A stretch of 23,010 nt of DNA from Bacillota bacterium (GTDB taxonomy: Bacteria > Bacillota_A > Clostridia > Lutisporales > Lutisporaceae): the NCBI GenBank assembly GCA_022706865.1, contig JAKJBT010000017.1, positions 1 to 23,010 on the forward strand, written 5' to 3'. Below are positions 1-8,540 of this stretch, one piece after another (the first letter of the stretch is position 1; every line of letters begins with the position of its first letter). A program made the translations under genes and the position numbers. The notes below the pieces were generated by a model, which was not told the origin of the DNA, searched no databases, and was given only the letters and a program-made list of their open reading frames with translations.

Positions 1-3000
1 ATCCGGTGTTCCTATGATTACAGCATCTCCGAATCCCTTATCCTCATATACCATATCATAAACAGAGTATTTCAGCTGGGTATTGGCGGCACTGTTCTTA
101 AGCACTCCTTCCGAATCTCCCAATTCCGAATCAGGGGTTACAGTCCTATTATCAATCCAGGCTGCTATGATTCTTGTACCGTCCACATGGACATCAAAGG
201 CAGAATCACCTTTGCAATCCTTTGTCTCATCCGGTGTCCCGGCATATACCTTGTCCACCACAGTGTAGTTATTCACGCCGCCGCCAACAGGATTTATCAA
301 ATTGCCTGATGCATCAATTTCCGACAATACCAGCATATCTGCATCAACAGTGGTTCTTCCCTCTCCTCCGTCTATCATATATAGCATGTAGTTTTTACCG
401 TTTACCGAAAACAGCTTGTAATCGGAGCTGTACCGCAGATTATTCGCAAGCTCTTTGGAATATGCCCCTTCGTTGTATTCACCCAGTTCAAAATCTCCGT
501 GCTCCGCAGGAATGGACATTATTCCGAATCTATTTTGTGAACTGCCAATGGTCTGGTCATCATAGGTTCTTCCCGAAATGCGGAGTCCTGTCCGGGGCTG
601 AATTTTACCGCCCATATCCGCGGCGGACATCGCACCCATTTTCCCGGATTTTTCCATTTTTTCTCCGAAGACCTGCCATTCAAACTCCCATTCCTCAGGA
701 TCTCTTCCTTTCTCATAGGTTAATTCAAATGAAATAGCCTCCATTTCAAAACTAAAGCAAAGGAATACAGCCCTGAAGCCTAAAGCCGCTCCTATTGAGA
801 ATTCATCTACTCCTGAAGCTTCAGCAGTCTCTGCAATCTTTATCAAAAGCCCTATATTAACCTTCAGGAATATCTCAAACTTGCACAGCTCTACTCCTAT
901 TCCAATCCCGGCTTCCACTTCGATCTCCAGGTTTATATCCCCGGTGCATGTTACCTGGCTGGTGCGAAGCCCCTCGGCATCATAACCATAATCCACTTCA
1001 ATATTAAGGCCTACCTCAACATCTGCACTGAAAATAATATATACATATACAATGGGCAAAGGCGGCAGACGTTGAGAAACCTTTACTTCTCCGTTAAAGG
1101 TGACAAAGATCTTTGCCTCGTCAAATTCCCATTGCGCCTCAATTTCATCATATTCCCACATAAAAGATGCGGAAAAGCCGAACATAAAGGAAGCATCCAC
1201 ATCAGCCTTAGGCTTAAGCGCCTTGCCGGTATCATCCAATCCCTTTGCCGCATTTTTCAGCTGGTCAAATATGTTCTTGCCTTTTGCTCCTTTGCCTACG
1301 GCATCCTTCATGTCATCAAGATATTTTGAAGCATTTTTCCCCAGTAACCCTGTATTTTTATCATCTTTTTTCTGATTACCCCCTCCGATCAAGGGAATCC
1401 CCAGTTCAAAGCCAGCTCTGTTTCCGTCCAGGATCACTTTAAAGGGGCCTGCCGGCATTTCTATTTTGGGAAGATTCATCTCCGGTTTCTCAGCTCCGGG
1501 GGTATCCTGAGTATCTCCGCCATCGGGAACACCAAATTCCAAATCCTGATCCTGCTCAAATTCCCCGAGCACTATCTCCCTGTATGTGCTTACAGAATCA
1601 TATCTGTCGACCATTTCTCCATAGTTGTTATAAAGCTGCAGTACTACCTGGTCACTGTTTCTGAAGCTTCCGATATAATCGTTGATTTCATCAGTGCCGG
1701 TAATTGTTTTGGGGCCTGCAACCGTTTCCTTTTCCGCCTCTGTAATTGGTGCGGGATTTGTAAAGGGGGTCTTCAGATTTCCCTCAAAGTTAGGATTCCA
1801 ACTCCATTTTTTAGTTGCTTCATCATAGACAGGCGGATTCATATCTCCTCCCAGAGGAACAGTGATGCTGCCTTTCATTGCTTCAACTCCGTATATCGGC
1901 ACCTTTGTATCCCCTGTTTCAATTTCCCTGTATGCCTTCAATTCATCAGTGTATCTGGCTAATTCAGCATCACTTGTAGCAGTCGTTACAAATGAAGCCT
2001 TCAAATCGTACCTGATACTGGTGTCATCTGCGGGAGTAATGTTGATTTTTCGGGGCAGCAAAACATAATCGAATTTCAGCAGCTTCTGCTTGCCGTCCTC
2101 CCTGTCAAAAAAGCTGTTGACATACCTGCCGCCATTCACATATCCCACCATGGTGTCACCTGCATCGACCTCTCCGTTCCCGTTTTCATCTATATACATC
2201 TCTGCCGATTCAATACCGCTTATCCTTACCTCCTGCTCCCGTGCCATGGATTCGGAATCATAGAATATCATATAGATTGTATCCTCGTAGTAATCTTCTA
2301 CCTTGATTGGAACAGGCCCATAATACATTTGCCCGTCATAGGCTATTGCTTCACCGTTTTTCAGATTGAAATCAAATACTGTAGCATCGGTTTCTTCTCT
2401 ATATATATAGGTATTTGTCAATCTCCCGTCAGCAAGGCCCGGCATTCCATTGACTGTACCTCTTATTTTATAACCGATGTCGGGTTGGAAAGCTATCTGC
2501 TCTGCCTTACGCCTTGCTCTTAGTTTATAATTTTCACCAGTTTCTCCCCCCGCAATATCCTGAGGCAAAACATTGGGAGAATAGTCAAGGAAGATTGTCT
2601 GGATTCTTTCCATCTCCACATAAAGGGAGTATTGATCAGTTTCTGCATTCAGACAGGAAAGCTCCCTGGTGCGTTGTATTTTGCTGTTATCATCGGATCT
2701 GAGCTGAATAGTGACAGCTTTATCTCCTCCTCCGACATCTACAATTCTTCCGGTGTTTATAACCGTCCATACGCCGTTTACCAGTTTCTTTAATTGCACA
2801 CCTTTGATTTTGAAAGCCCCCGAAGAAGCCGATTCATTCAGCAGCAGGTTAGAGCCCGCATAAAGCTTTCCTTCTCCGTTTGTGCCCCCTTCATTGTTAT
2901 AAAAACTGACTACAGGCTTAATTCTGTTTAAAGCCTCATTTGAGTTTGCATTTAAGTAATCGTCCCCATCCTTGCACACAACTTCATACCTGAGATTATT

Positions 3001-5571
3001 GATGGCGACCCGCTCCAGGTAAAGATCATCCACCCAGGTACGAAAATAGGTATTGTTTTCCCAGCTGTTATCAAAAGTGGCAAGAACCGGCCGATCGTAA
3101 TTAACATAATTCTCATTAATATTTAACAAAGGACTGAAGGAAAAATTTATCACAGTCTCATTCCTTCCCTGTCCCGTATACTGGGCCAGTATCAAACCGG
3201 TATGAGTAACAGCGGTAATTGCTTCTCTGCTGCTTTCTGACAGTTGGCTGTAGTCCGCATCATTATTGGACAGAAGAAACATCCCTTGGTTCTTGTCTCC
3301 TAAGACTGTATCATTAAATTGTATGGATACATGTCCCGACATGGATTTATAGAACTCATAAAGCCCATCCAGATCAGTCGCCTTCATTATCGCATAACCA
3401 TACGGATCACTGCCGCTGGCATCCCATACCGTCCATACCCTGTTTTCATTTTCAAAACCAAAACCGACATATCCCTTATCTTTACCCCCAGCCTCATCAT
3501 GATAAGACCTTGCCGAGCGTGTATGCCATTTATCTGCAGAGCCTACCAATAATCCATAAAAATCATCGCTGTTGTCATAATGAGTGCCGAATCCGAATTT
3601 ATCCATATCATAAGCAAGTCTGGTGTATTTTTCCCAACCTCCCTGATTTGCTGCAAGCCCCCAATTCTCCTGAACCACGGCCATAGGAACAATGCCGCCC
3701 TTAGAAGCTTTCGGGGCTGTTTCCACAAGAGGTGTGGATTCCTTGATCTCCGGTATGACTTTAATTTCATCATTATTCGATATGATTGCATCATCAGATA
3801 TTGCAGTTTCTCCGCTTATATCAATACTCTCCAAATCTGTCACAAGAGTGGCGATATTCATTTTCGCATCCTTCTTAGCCGAGTTGTAAAGATATACTAC
3901 AGCCTCTCCTCCATCCTCAGCAATATCTCCGCCCTTCGGATCAGAGAGTCTGACCCTAAAATTTACATCCTCGGACACATTCTCTTTGTTGTCGTTAATA
4001 AGCGGAATCTCTATGACTGCAGTTTTCTCCCCGCAGTTAAACATCAGAGTCCCGGAGGTTTCGGCAAAATCCACTCCCGCAGCGGCGGTATCTGATACTG
4101 TCTCGTAATCTACCGAAAAGACATACTGGGTTCCTCCGGTCCTTACTACCTCCAAAACGGCAGAGCCTCCGCTCTTGTCAAACCTTGTACTCTTTTCGGC
4201 AAAGGATACATGGCTTTCTATATAAGGATCGTTGTCCTGAACACACACCGTGAATCTATTGCCGTCTTCAAGGAATTCAGCGTCTTCCGCACCGTAAATA
4301 GTCACAATGAAAAATTCTTCAGGCTCTGAAAGCTCATCATCAATTGCTCTTATTTCCAGTGACTTGACATATTCTCCCTCCTCAAAGACCAGATCCGCAA
4401 ATACGGTGTCATATTCATTCTCAGGGTCAATTTCTACGTCATCAGGAGAAATTATCTCAAAGTCTTTTAATCCTGCGGCATTTGCCGTATTGCCTTCGGG
4501 AGCAACCGGTGTTATCGCCAGATTTGCAACTGCCCTGCTGTCACATTTCCCAGTTCGGTATACTGCAATAGCTACGGTATCGTCACCTTCTTCAGTGTAA
4601 AGATAGCTTTCCTCGAATATAAAAGCACCATTCGGATAAGCCTCCTCTACGGGTTCCTCCTCTGAAGCAGTGTTGTAAAGATATACTACAGCCTCTCCTC
4701 CGTCATCCTCAATATCTCCGCCCTTCGGATCAGAGAGTCTGACCCCAAAATATAATTCCTCGGACATATCCTCTTTGTTGTCGTTAATAAGCGGAATCTC
4801 TATGACTGCAGTTTCCTCCCCGCAGTTAAACATCAGAGTCCCGGAGGTTTCGGCAAAATCCACTCCCGCAGCGGCGGTATCTGATACTGTCTCGTAATCT
4901 ACCGAAAAGACATACTGGGTTCCTCCGGTCCTTACTACCTCCAAAACGGCAGAGCCTCCGCTCTTGTCAAACCTTGTACTCTTTTCGGCAAAGGATACAT
5001 GGCTTTCTATATAAGGATCGTTGTCCTGAACACACACCGTGAATCTATTGCCGTCTTCAAGGAATTCAGCGTCTTCCGCACCGTAAATAGTCACAATGAA
5101 AAATTCTTCAGGCTCTGAAAGCTCATCATCAATTGCTCTTATTTCCAGTGACTTGACATATTCTCCCTCCTCAAAGACCAGATCCGCAAATACGGTGTCA
5201 TATTCATTCTCAGGGTCAATTTCTACGTCATCAGGAGAAATTATCTCAAAGTCTTTTAATCCTGCGGCATTTGCCGTATTGCCTTCGGGAGTAACCGGTG
5301 TTATCGCCAGATTTGCAACTGCCCTGCTGTCGCGTCCCCCCATTCGGTATACTGCAATAGCTACAGTATCGTCACCTTCTTCAGTGTAAAGATAGCTTTT
5401 CTCGAATATAAAAGCACCGTTCGGATAAGCCTCCTCCCATGTCTGACCGTCAGGAGCCAGCTCGTTATCAGTATTCCGGGCAAAGACCGATACTGCGCCT
5501 TCTGTAAAAGGCCCGAAAGCCAGCATAAATGCCAGCAGAATACAAGTTGTTTTCTTTAATAGTATTTTCAT
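1..5571 (-). CDS. Large exported Calx-beta repeat protein, C-terminus beyond window
   Basis: The frame is open from an ATG at 5571 to the window edge (1857 codons, no stop seen). The start follows a GGGGTGG ribosome binding site with 6-nt spacing. Residues 1-31 form a Sec signal peptide: KILLKK basic end, hydrophobic CILLAFMLAF core, VFA cleavage site. Residues about 46-563 hold two near-identical 255-residue modules. Each contains two Calx-beta-like domains, recognised by acidic turns such as NDNKEDMSEEL and DDELSEPEEF. Calx-beta domains typically bind calcium in extracellular adhesion proteins. A DxNxNGxxDxxD calcium-loop signature lies at residues 1128-1139. The rest is beta-rich, acidic and not recognised. 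No membrane or wall anchor is visible, but the C-terminus is missing. Surface or secreted adhesion/structural role is inferred. It lies 57 bp behind the DUF2442-like gene and may share its transcript. Confidence 0.85.
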   Translation of the reverse strand, partial: MKILLKKTTCILLAFMLAFGPFTEGAVSVFARNTDNELAPDGQTWEEAYPNGAFIFEKSYLYTEEGDDTVAIAVYRMGGRDSRAVANLAITPVTPEGNTANAAGLKDFEIISPDDVEIDPENEYDTVFADLVFEEGEYVKSLEIRAIDDELSEPEEFFIVTIYGAEDAEFLEDGNRFTVCVQDNDPYIESHVSFAEKSTRFDKSGGSAVLEVVRTGGTQYVFSVDYETVSDTAAAGVDFAETSGTLMFNCGEETAVIEIPLINDNKEDMSEELYFGVRLSDPKGGDIEDDGGEAVVYLYNTASEEEPVEEAYPNGAFIFEESYLYTEEGDDTVAIAVYRTGKCDSRAVANLAITPVAPEGNTANAAGLKDFEIISPDDVEIDPENEYDTVFADLVFEEGEYVKSLEIRAIDDELSEPEEFFIVTIYGAEDAEFLEDGNRFTVCVQDNDPYIESHVSFAEKSTRFDKSGGSAVLEVVRTGGTQYVFSVDYETVSDTAAAGVDFAETSGTLMFNCGEKTAVIEIPLINDNKENVSEDVNFRVRLSDPKGGDIAEDGGEAVVYLYNSAKKDAKMNIATLVTDLESIDISGETAISDDAIISNNDEIKVIPEIKESTPLVETAPKASKGGIVPMAVVQENWGLAANQGGWEKYTRLAYDMDKFGFGTHYDNSDDFYGLLVGSADKWHTRSARSYHDEAGGKDKGYVGFGFENENRVWTVWDASGSDPYGYAIMKATDLDGLYEFYKSMSGHVSIQFNDTVLGDKNQGMFLLSNNDADYSQLSESSREAITAVTHTGLILAQYTGQGRNETVINFSFSPLLNINENYVNYDRPVLATFDNSWENNTYFRTWVDDLYLERVAINNLRYEVVCKDGDDYLNANSNEALNRIKPVVSFYNNEGGTNGEGKLYAGSNLLLNESASSGAFKIKGVQLKKLVNGVWTVINTGRIVDVGGGDKAVTIQLRSDDNSKIQRTRELSCLNAETDQYSLYVEMERIQTIFLDYSPNVLPQDIAGGETGENYKLRARRKAEQIAFQPDIGYKIRGTVNGMPGLADGRLTNTYIYREETDATVFDFNLKNGEAIAYDGQMYYGPVPIKVEDYYEDTIYMIFYDSESMAREQEVRISGIESAEMYIDENGNGEVDAGDTMVGYVNGGRYVNSFFDREDGKQKLLKFDYVLLPRKINITPADDTSIRYDLKASFVTTATSDAELARYTDELKAYREIETGDTKVPIYGVEAMKGSITVPLGGDMNPPVYDEATKKWSWNPNFEGNLKTPFTNPAPITEAEKETVAGPKTITGTDEINDYIGSFRNSDQVVLQLYNNYGEMVDRYDSVSTYREIVLGEFEQDQDLEFGVPDGGDTQDTPGAEKPEMNLPKIEMPAGPFKVILDGNRAGFELGIPLIGGGNQKKDDKNTGLLGKNASKYLDDMKDAVGKGAKGKNIFDQLKNAAKGLDDTGKALKPKADVDASFMFGFSASFMWEYDEIEAQWEFDEAKIFVTFNGEVKVSQRLPPLPIVYVYIIFSADVEVGLNIEVDYGYDAEGLRTSQVTCTGDINLEIEVEAGIGIGVELCKFEIFLKVNIGLLIKIAETAEASGVDEFSIGAALGFRAVFLCFSFEMEAISFELTYEKGRDPEEWEFEWQVFGEKMEKSGKMGAMSAADMGGKIQPRTGLRISGRTYDDQTIGSSQNRFGIMSIPAEHGDFELGEYNEGAYSKELANNLRYSSDYKLFSVNGKNYMLYMIDGGEGRTTVDADMLVLSEIDASGNLINPVGGGVNNYTVVDKVYAGTPDETKDCKGDSAFDVHVDGTRIIAAWIDNRTVTPDSELGDSEGVLKNSAANTQLKYSVYDMVYEDKGFGDAVIIGTPD
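3883..4647. repeat. 765-bp tandem module, distal copy (Calx-beta pair)
   Basis: This segment matches 4672-5436 at a constant offset of 789 bp, with a 24-bp unique linker between the copies. By eye I count about 20 differences in 765 bp. They cluster in the first 150 bp and the last 150 bp, while about 470 bp in the middle (about 4031-4501) look identical. The copy encodes residues about 309-563 of the large exported protein and keeps the reading frame. Confidence 0.9.
4672..5436. repeat. 765-bp tandem module, N-terminal copy (Calx-beta pair)
   Basis: This is the partner of 3883-4647 and encodes residues about 46-300, directly after the signal peptide and a short linker. It contains two Calx-beta-like domains. 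The unit of duplication is therefore a domain pair, 263 residues including the linker, not a single domain. Confidence 0.9.
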
Positions 5572-5628
5572 TTGTTTCCACCCCTTTACTAATACTAATC
5601 CTCCCATTTGCCAATATATCTTAAAGTC

Positions 5629-5886
5629 TTACTCCCGTATGGTAAAAAGAATATCATCTACAGTCAGACGCACAGGACTCATGGAAAGGTCCGGCCTGCC
5701 CACATCCTTCCAACGTATTGCCCCCTCCTCCAGAATAAAAGCCTTGAAGTTGTTGATATCATTCAAACTATAATAAGGCATTGTCTGAATCAGCTGCTTC
5801 ATGTCAAAAAATACTTTGTTATTACCTTCAAACTCTACCAGAAGAGTATAATCATCATTGGCTGTTACTTTGATAATCCTGCTCAT
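5629..5886 (-). CDS. Small DUF2442-like protein
   Basis: This 85-residue protein starts with ATG at 5886 behind an AAGGGGGT ribosome binding site. Its pattern resembles the DUF2442 family: an N-terminal strand pair (KVTANDDYTLLVEFEG), a phenylalanine-rich FFDMKQLI stretch, then a central F-x-A-F-I-L-E-E-G-x-I-R-W segment. Family function is not established; as I recall, DUF2442 genes often sit beside DUF4160 genes, and no such partner is seen here. It lies between a terminator and the large Calx-beta gene. No clear promoter of its own is visible, so it may depend on read-through or on a weak promoter overlapping the terminator. Confidence 0.65.
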   Translation of the reverse strand: MSRIIKVTANDDYTLLVEFEGNNKVFFDMKQLIQTMPYYSLNDINNFKAFILEEGAIRWKDVGRPDLSMSPVRLTVDDILFTIRE

Positions 5887-5901
5887 GCCTTAAACCCCCT
5901 T

Positions 5902-5950
5902 TAAAAATAAAAAAATACCTAATTATACAAAGTATAAAAGGTATTTTTGT
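5902..5950 (-). terminator. Intrinsic terminator of the MalT-like gene
   Basis: Perfect 10-bp arms AAAAATACCT (5911-5920) and AGGTATTTTT (5939-5948) enclose a smaller ATAC/GTAT pairing. On the minus strand the hairpin is followed by a long T-rich run. It starts about 28 bp past the stop of the MalT-like regulator. Confidence 0.8.
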
Positions 5951-5977
5951 CGTTTAATATCTGCCTTTTGGAGTATT

Positions 5978-8449
5978 TTAGAATAATTTCAGTTTTTCTG
6001 CCTTTTTTATTGCGGCAATCTTTCCTTTAACTTCAAGCTTATGATATATGTTCTGCAGATGGGTCTTGACTGTCCCTGTCGAAACATACAGACTGGCTGC
6101 TATTTCATCGCGGGTAAGCCCCTCACTCAGAAGCTTAAGTACTTCCCTTTCCCTTTCGCTTAAAGCAGGACAGCTTTGACCAAACCTTTTCAGGCTCTGG
6201 ATGTACTGCTCACAAATCAAGATAACTCTCTTCAGATAGTCATTACAGCTGTCTTCATTGGAAAATGACCTTAACAGGTCAAATATATAAGGAGCATTTT
6301 CTGCAAAAGGCATTACAATGCCATCCGCCTGTCCGATTGCCAGAGCCGCTCTTAAAGCTGCCTTTCCCTGTTCCATCCCGTACAAGCGGTACTTTGCCGC
6401 CGCTTCATGAATATAGTTGTGTATAAATCCAAGCTGATTATTAAATATGGAGAAATACGGCAGAAAACTCTCCGTAAGCATCTCAAGCTCTATAAAGTTG
6501 TTAGCCAGAAGAACCGCTTTTTCATATATAATATAGTTGAACGCCATTCCCTGGTACAGGAAATTTGCATCGGACATGTCACATGTTTGCAGCCACTCAG
6601 GTATTTTTTTAAGCTGCCCCAGACAGCCAAATATATATCCCTCGCATAAATCCATGGTTGTATTGTATACGGAACTGTTTTCCCTGCTTACTTCAATTTT
6701 CAGATGTTCCAGCATTTCCAGGCCTTCCTGCACCTTCCCCTGCAATAAATAAAGCCTAATCAGCGTGAAGCAGGCACAAATACCGATGCTTATCTGATCC
6801 TTTGTCTTAGCTTTATATACAGCCTTAAAACCGTTCAGCTCCGCTCCGGCAAAATCACCGGTTTCAAGGGCATATTCAGCAAGGGTCAAGTATTCGCAGC
6901 CTGTACCGCAGCCGTCGGAAAGCTCTGAAAAAGCCGGAAATCCTTCAGTCATAATTTTTATTGTTTCATCCAGCTTGCCTGCTTCCTTATAATATGAATA
7001 AAGGAAATGAGGCGTGCCGAAGGTAAATTCACTTTCCCGCCTTATCACCCATGATTTTTTATCCTTAAGCAGCTCTTTTGCCCTGATTGTATATTCAATC
7101 ATTCCCCTGGCATCGTTAAATACGGTGAAAATCCTGAGTATATTTATTTCTCCCAGCACTCGGTTTTTATATTCCGGGCAGATATTTTCCCCTTCAAGGT
7201 ATATCTGTTCCAATTCGTTGAGGCGCTGTACCCCGTTAATTGTCCGTTCCTGTTCACCGCTTATCAGCTCATGAAATATGTAATGGATATATGCAATAGG
7301 GTATATGAAAAGCGTCTCCTTGGGGATGCACTCGAACATTTCACGGATGCCTTCAAATCCTGTAAATTCAACATTTATATTTCCTGCATCGTTCAACAGC
7401 TTAAGTATATATTCAGACTCTTTCGCTTTATTCAGAAAGCTGTAGGCAGCATTATAGTTGCCCTTGCTCAAATACCATTCTCCAATCCGCCTGAAAAGCA
7501 CAGTTAACTCGGAATCCTCGAAGTCCTGCTTTCTCCTCAGAAAATCCAGCAGCACATTATGTATCTTATAAATCCCGGTTGCTTCGTCATAATCGATAAA
7601 GGCGTTTTCTTTATACAGCTTTTTCAAAATTGCTTCTGCATCCGGCTGCTTCAGTACAAATTCAGCCTCTTCCGCAGTAAAGTTCTCCATTACAGCAAGC
7701 TTCAGGAGAAACTTTTTGGTTAATTCATCGTAAGACTCATAAAGGTTCTTCTCCACCAATTCATCTATAGTGCTGCTTATTCCCACCGGAATACCCTTTT
7801 TCAAGCCGATAATTATGAGATATAACATGGAGACCCATCCGCCCGTGTATCTTGCAACCTTCGCCATTTCTTTCGGCGAGGATGGGTATTTCATCAACTC
7901 AAAATACTGCTCAATCTCATCATTTTCAAACTTCAGACTATGATGCGTCATAGTAAAGCATTGGGAGGCCAATTCTGCGAAACGGATATTTGTCATATCC
8001 CTCATTATCAATACTATATGCAAATTGGGAATCCCTTCCCTTACTATATAGCTTATCAGGTTGAAATTTCCGGGGCTGGCAGCAAGGTGAAAATCATCAA
8101 TGACCAGAACGGTGTTCTTTTTAAATTCAAAACTGTCCATTATCTCAAGTATTTTTGCAGTCTGTGGTGCATCGGCAGGAAAACCGAGGCTTTTAAGCTG
8201 CTCTCCAAGCTGCTTGTTATACTGTGCAATTTGTGTTGTAAGCCTGTCCCAAAAGTACGCCGTCGATCCGTCAGAAGCAATAAGAGATACCCATATGGGA
8301 TTTATTCTTTTATGCTTAAGAAGTTCGCGCACCGCAGTAGTTTTACCATATCCCATAGGTGCGGTAACTATAAATAGCGGGTATTCCAATATGCCCGCAA
8401 GAAGCTTGTTTATTCTCTCCCTGTAAAGAATACGCACCTCATTCACCAC
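5978..8449 (-). CDS. MalT-like LuxR-family transcriptional regulator with ATPase domain
   Basis: This 823-residue protein has the layout of large MalT/STAND regulators. An N-terminal NTPase carries Walker A GYGKTT (residues 33-38) and Walker B VLVIDDF (114-120). The long helical middle is consistent with TPR-like sensor repeats. A C-terminal LuxR helix-turn-helix follows at about 760-823 (LSEREREVLKLL, then VSTGTVKTHLQNIYHKL). MalT-type proteins bind ATP and an inducer, oligomerise and activate promoters. The start is GTG at 8449 (or the adjacent GTG at 8446): an in-frame stop lies four codons upstream and no in-frame ATG fits. Only a weak AGAAG site precedes it. It has its own promoter and a terminator. 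The inducer and targets are unknown; the flanking DUF401 transporter and the Calx-beta gene are candidate targets. Confidence 0.88.
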   Translation of the reverse strand: MVNEVRILYRERINKLLAGILEYPLFIVTAPMGYGKTTAVRELLKHKRINPIWVSLIASDGSTAYFWDRLTTQIAQYNKQLGEQLKSLGFPADAPQTAKILEIMDSFEFKKNTVLVIDDFHLAASPGNFNLISYIVREGIPNLHIVLIMRDMTNIRFAELASQCFTMTHHSLKFENDEIEQYFELMKYPSSPKEMAKVARYTGGWVSMLYLIIIGLKKGIPVGISSTIDELVEKNLYESYDELTKKFLLKLAVMENFTAEEAEFVLKQPDAEAILKKLYKENAFIDYDEATGIYKIHNVLLDFLRRKQDFEDSELTVLFRRIGEWYLSKGNYNAAYSFLNKAKESEYILKLLNDAGNINVEFTGFEGIREMFECIPKETLFIYPIAYIHYIFHELISGEQERTINGVQRLNELEQIYLEGENICPEYKNRVLGEINILRIFTVFNDARGMIEYTIRAKELLKDKKSWVIRRESEFTFGTPHFLYSYYKEAGKLDETIKIMTEGFPAFSELSDGCGTGCEYLTLAEYALETGDFAGAELNGFKAVYKAKTKDQISIGICACFTLIRLYLLQGKVQEGLEMLEHLKIEVSRENSSVYNTTMDLCEGYIFGCLGQLKKIPEWLQTCDMSDANFLYQGMAFNYIIYEKAVLLANNFIELEMLTESFLPYFSIFNNQLGFIHNYIHEAAAKYRLYGMEQGKAALRAALAIGQADGIVMPFAENAPYIFDLLRSFSNEDSCNDYLKRVILICEQYIQSLKRFGQSCPALSEREREVLKLLSEGLTRDEIAASLYVSTGTVKTHLQNIYHKLEVKGKIAAIKKAEKLKLF

Positions 8450-8472
8450 CGCAACTTCTTATAATTGTTTTA

Positions 8473-8501
8473 ATTATAATGCAAAATGCAGAAGATTTCA
8501 A
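8473..8501 (-). promoter_or_regulatory. Promoter of the MalT-like regulator
   Basis: On the minus strand TTGAAA (8496-8501) and a perfect TATAAT (8473-8478) are separated by exactly 17 bp, ending about 23 bp before the GTG start. This is a near-consensus sigma-A promoter. Confidence 0.7.
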
Positions 8502-8540
8502 ATTATTGACTAATATTGTAATAATAGCCTCAATTAATTG

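Noticed and set aside
519..3794. Scattered open frames on both strands between 80 and 4100
   Set aside because: All lie over the single continuous minus-strand frame of the large exported protein and have no recognisable protein similarity.
4307..5389. Two near-identical plus-strand open frames of 97 codons (4307-4600 and 5096-5389)
   Set aside because: They are antisense shadows of the duplicated Calx-beta module; their similarity comes from the duplication, and neither has a ribosome binding site.
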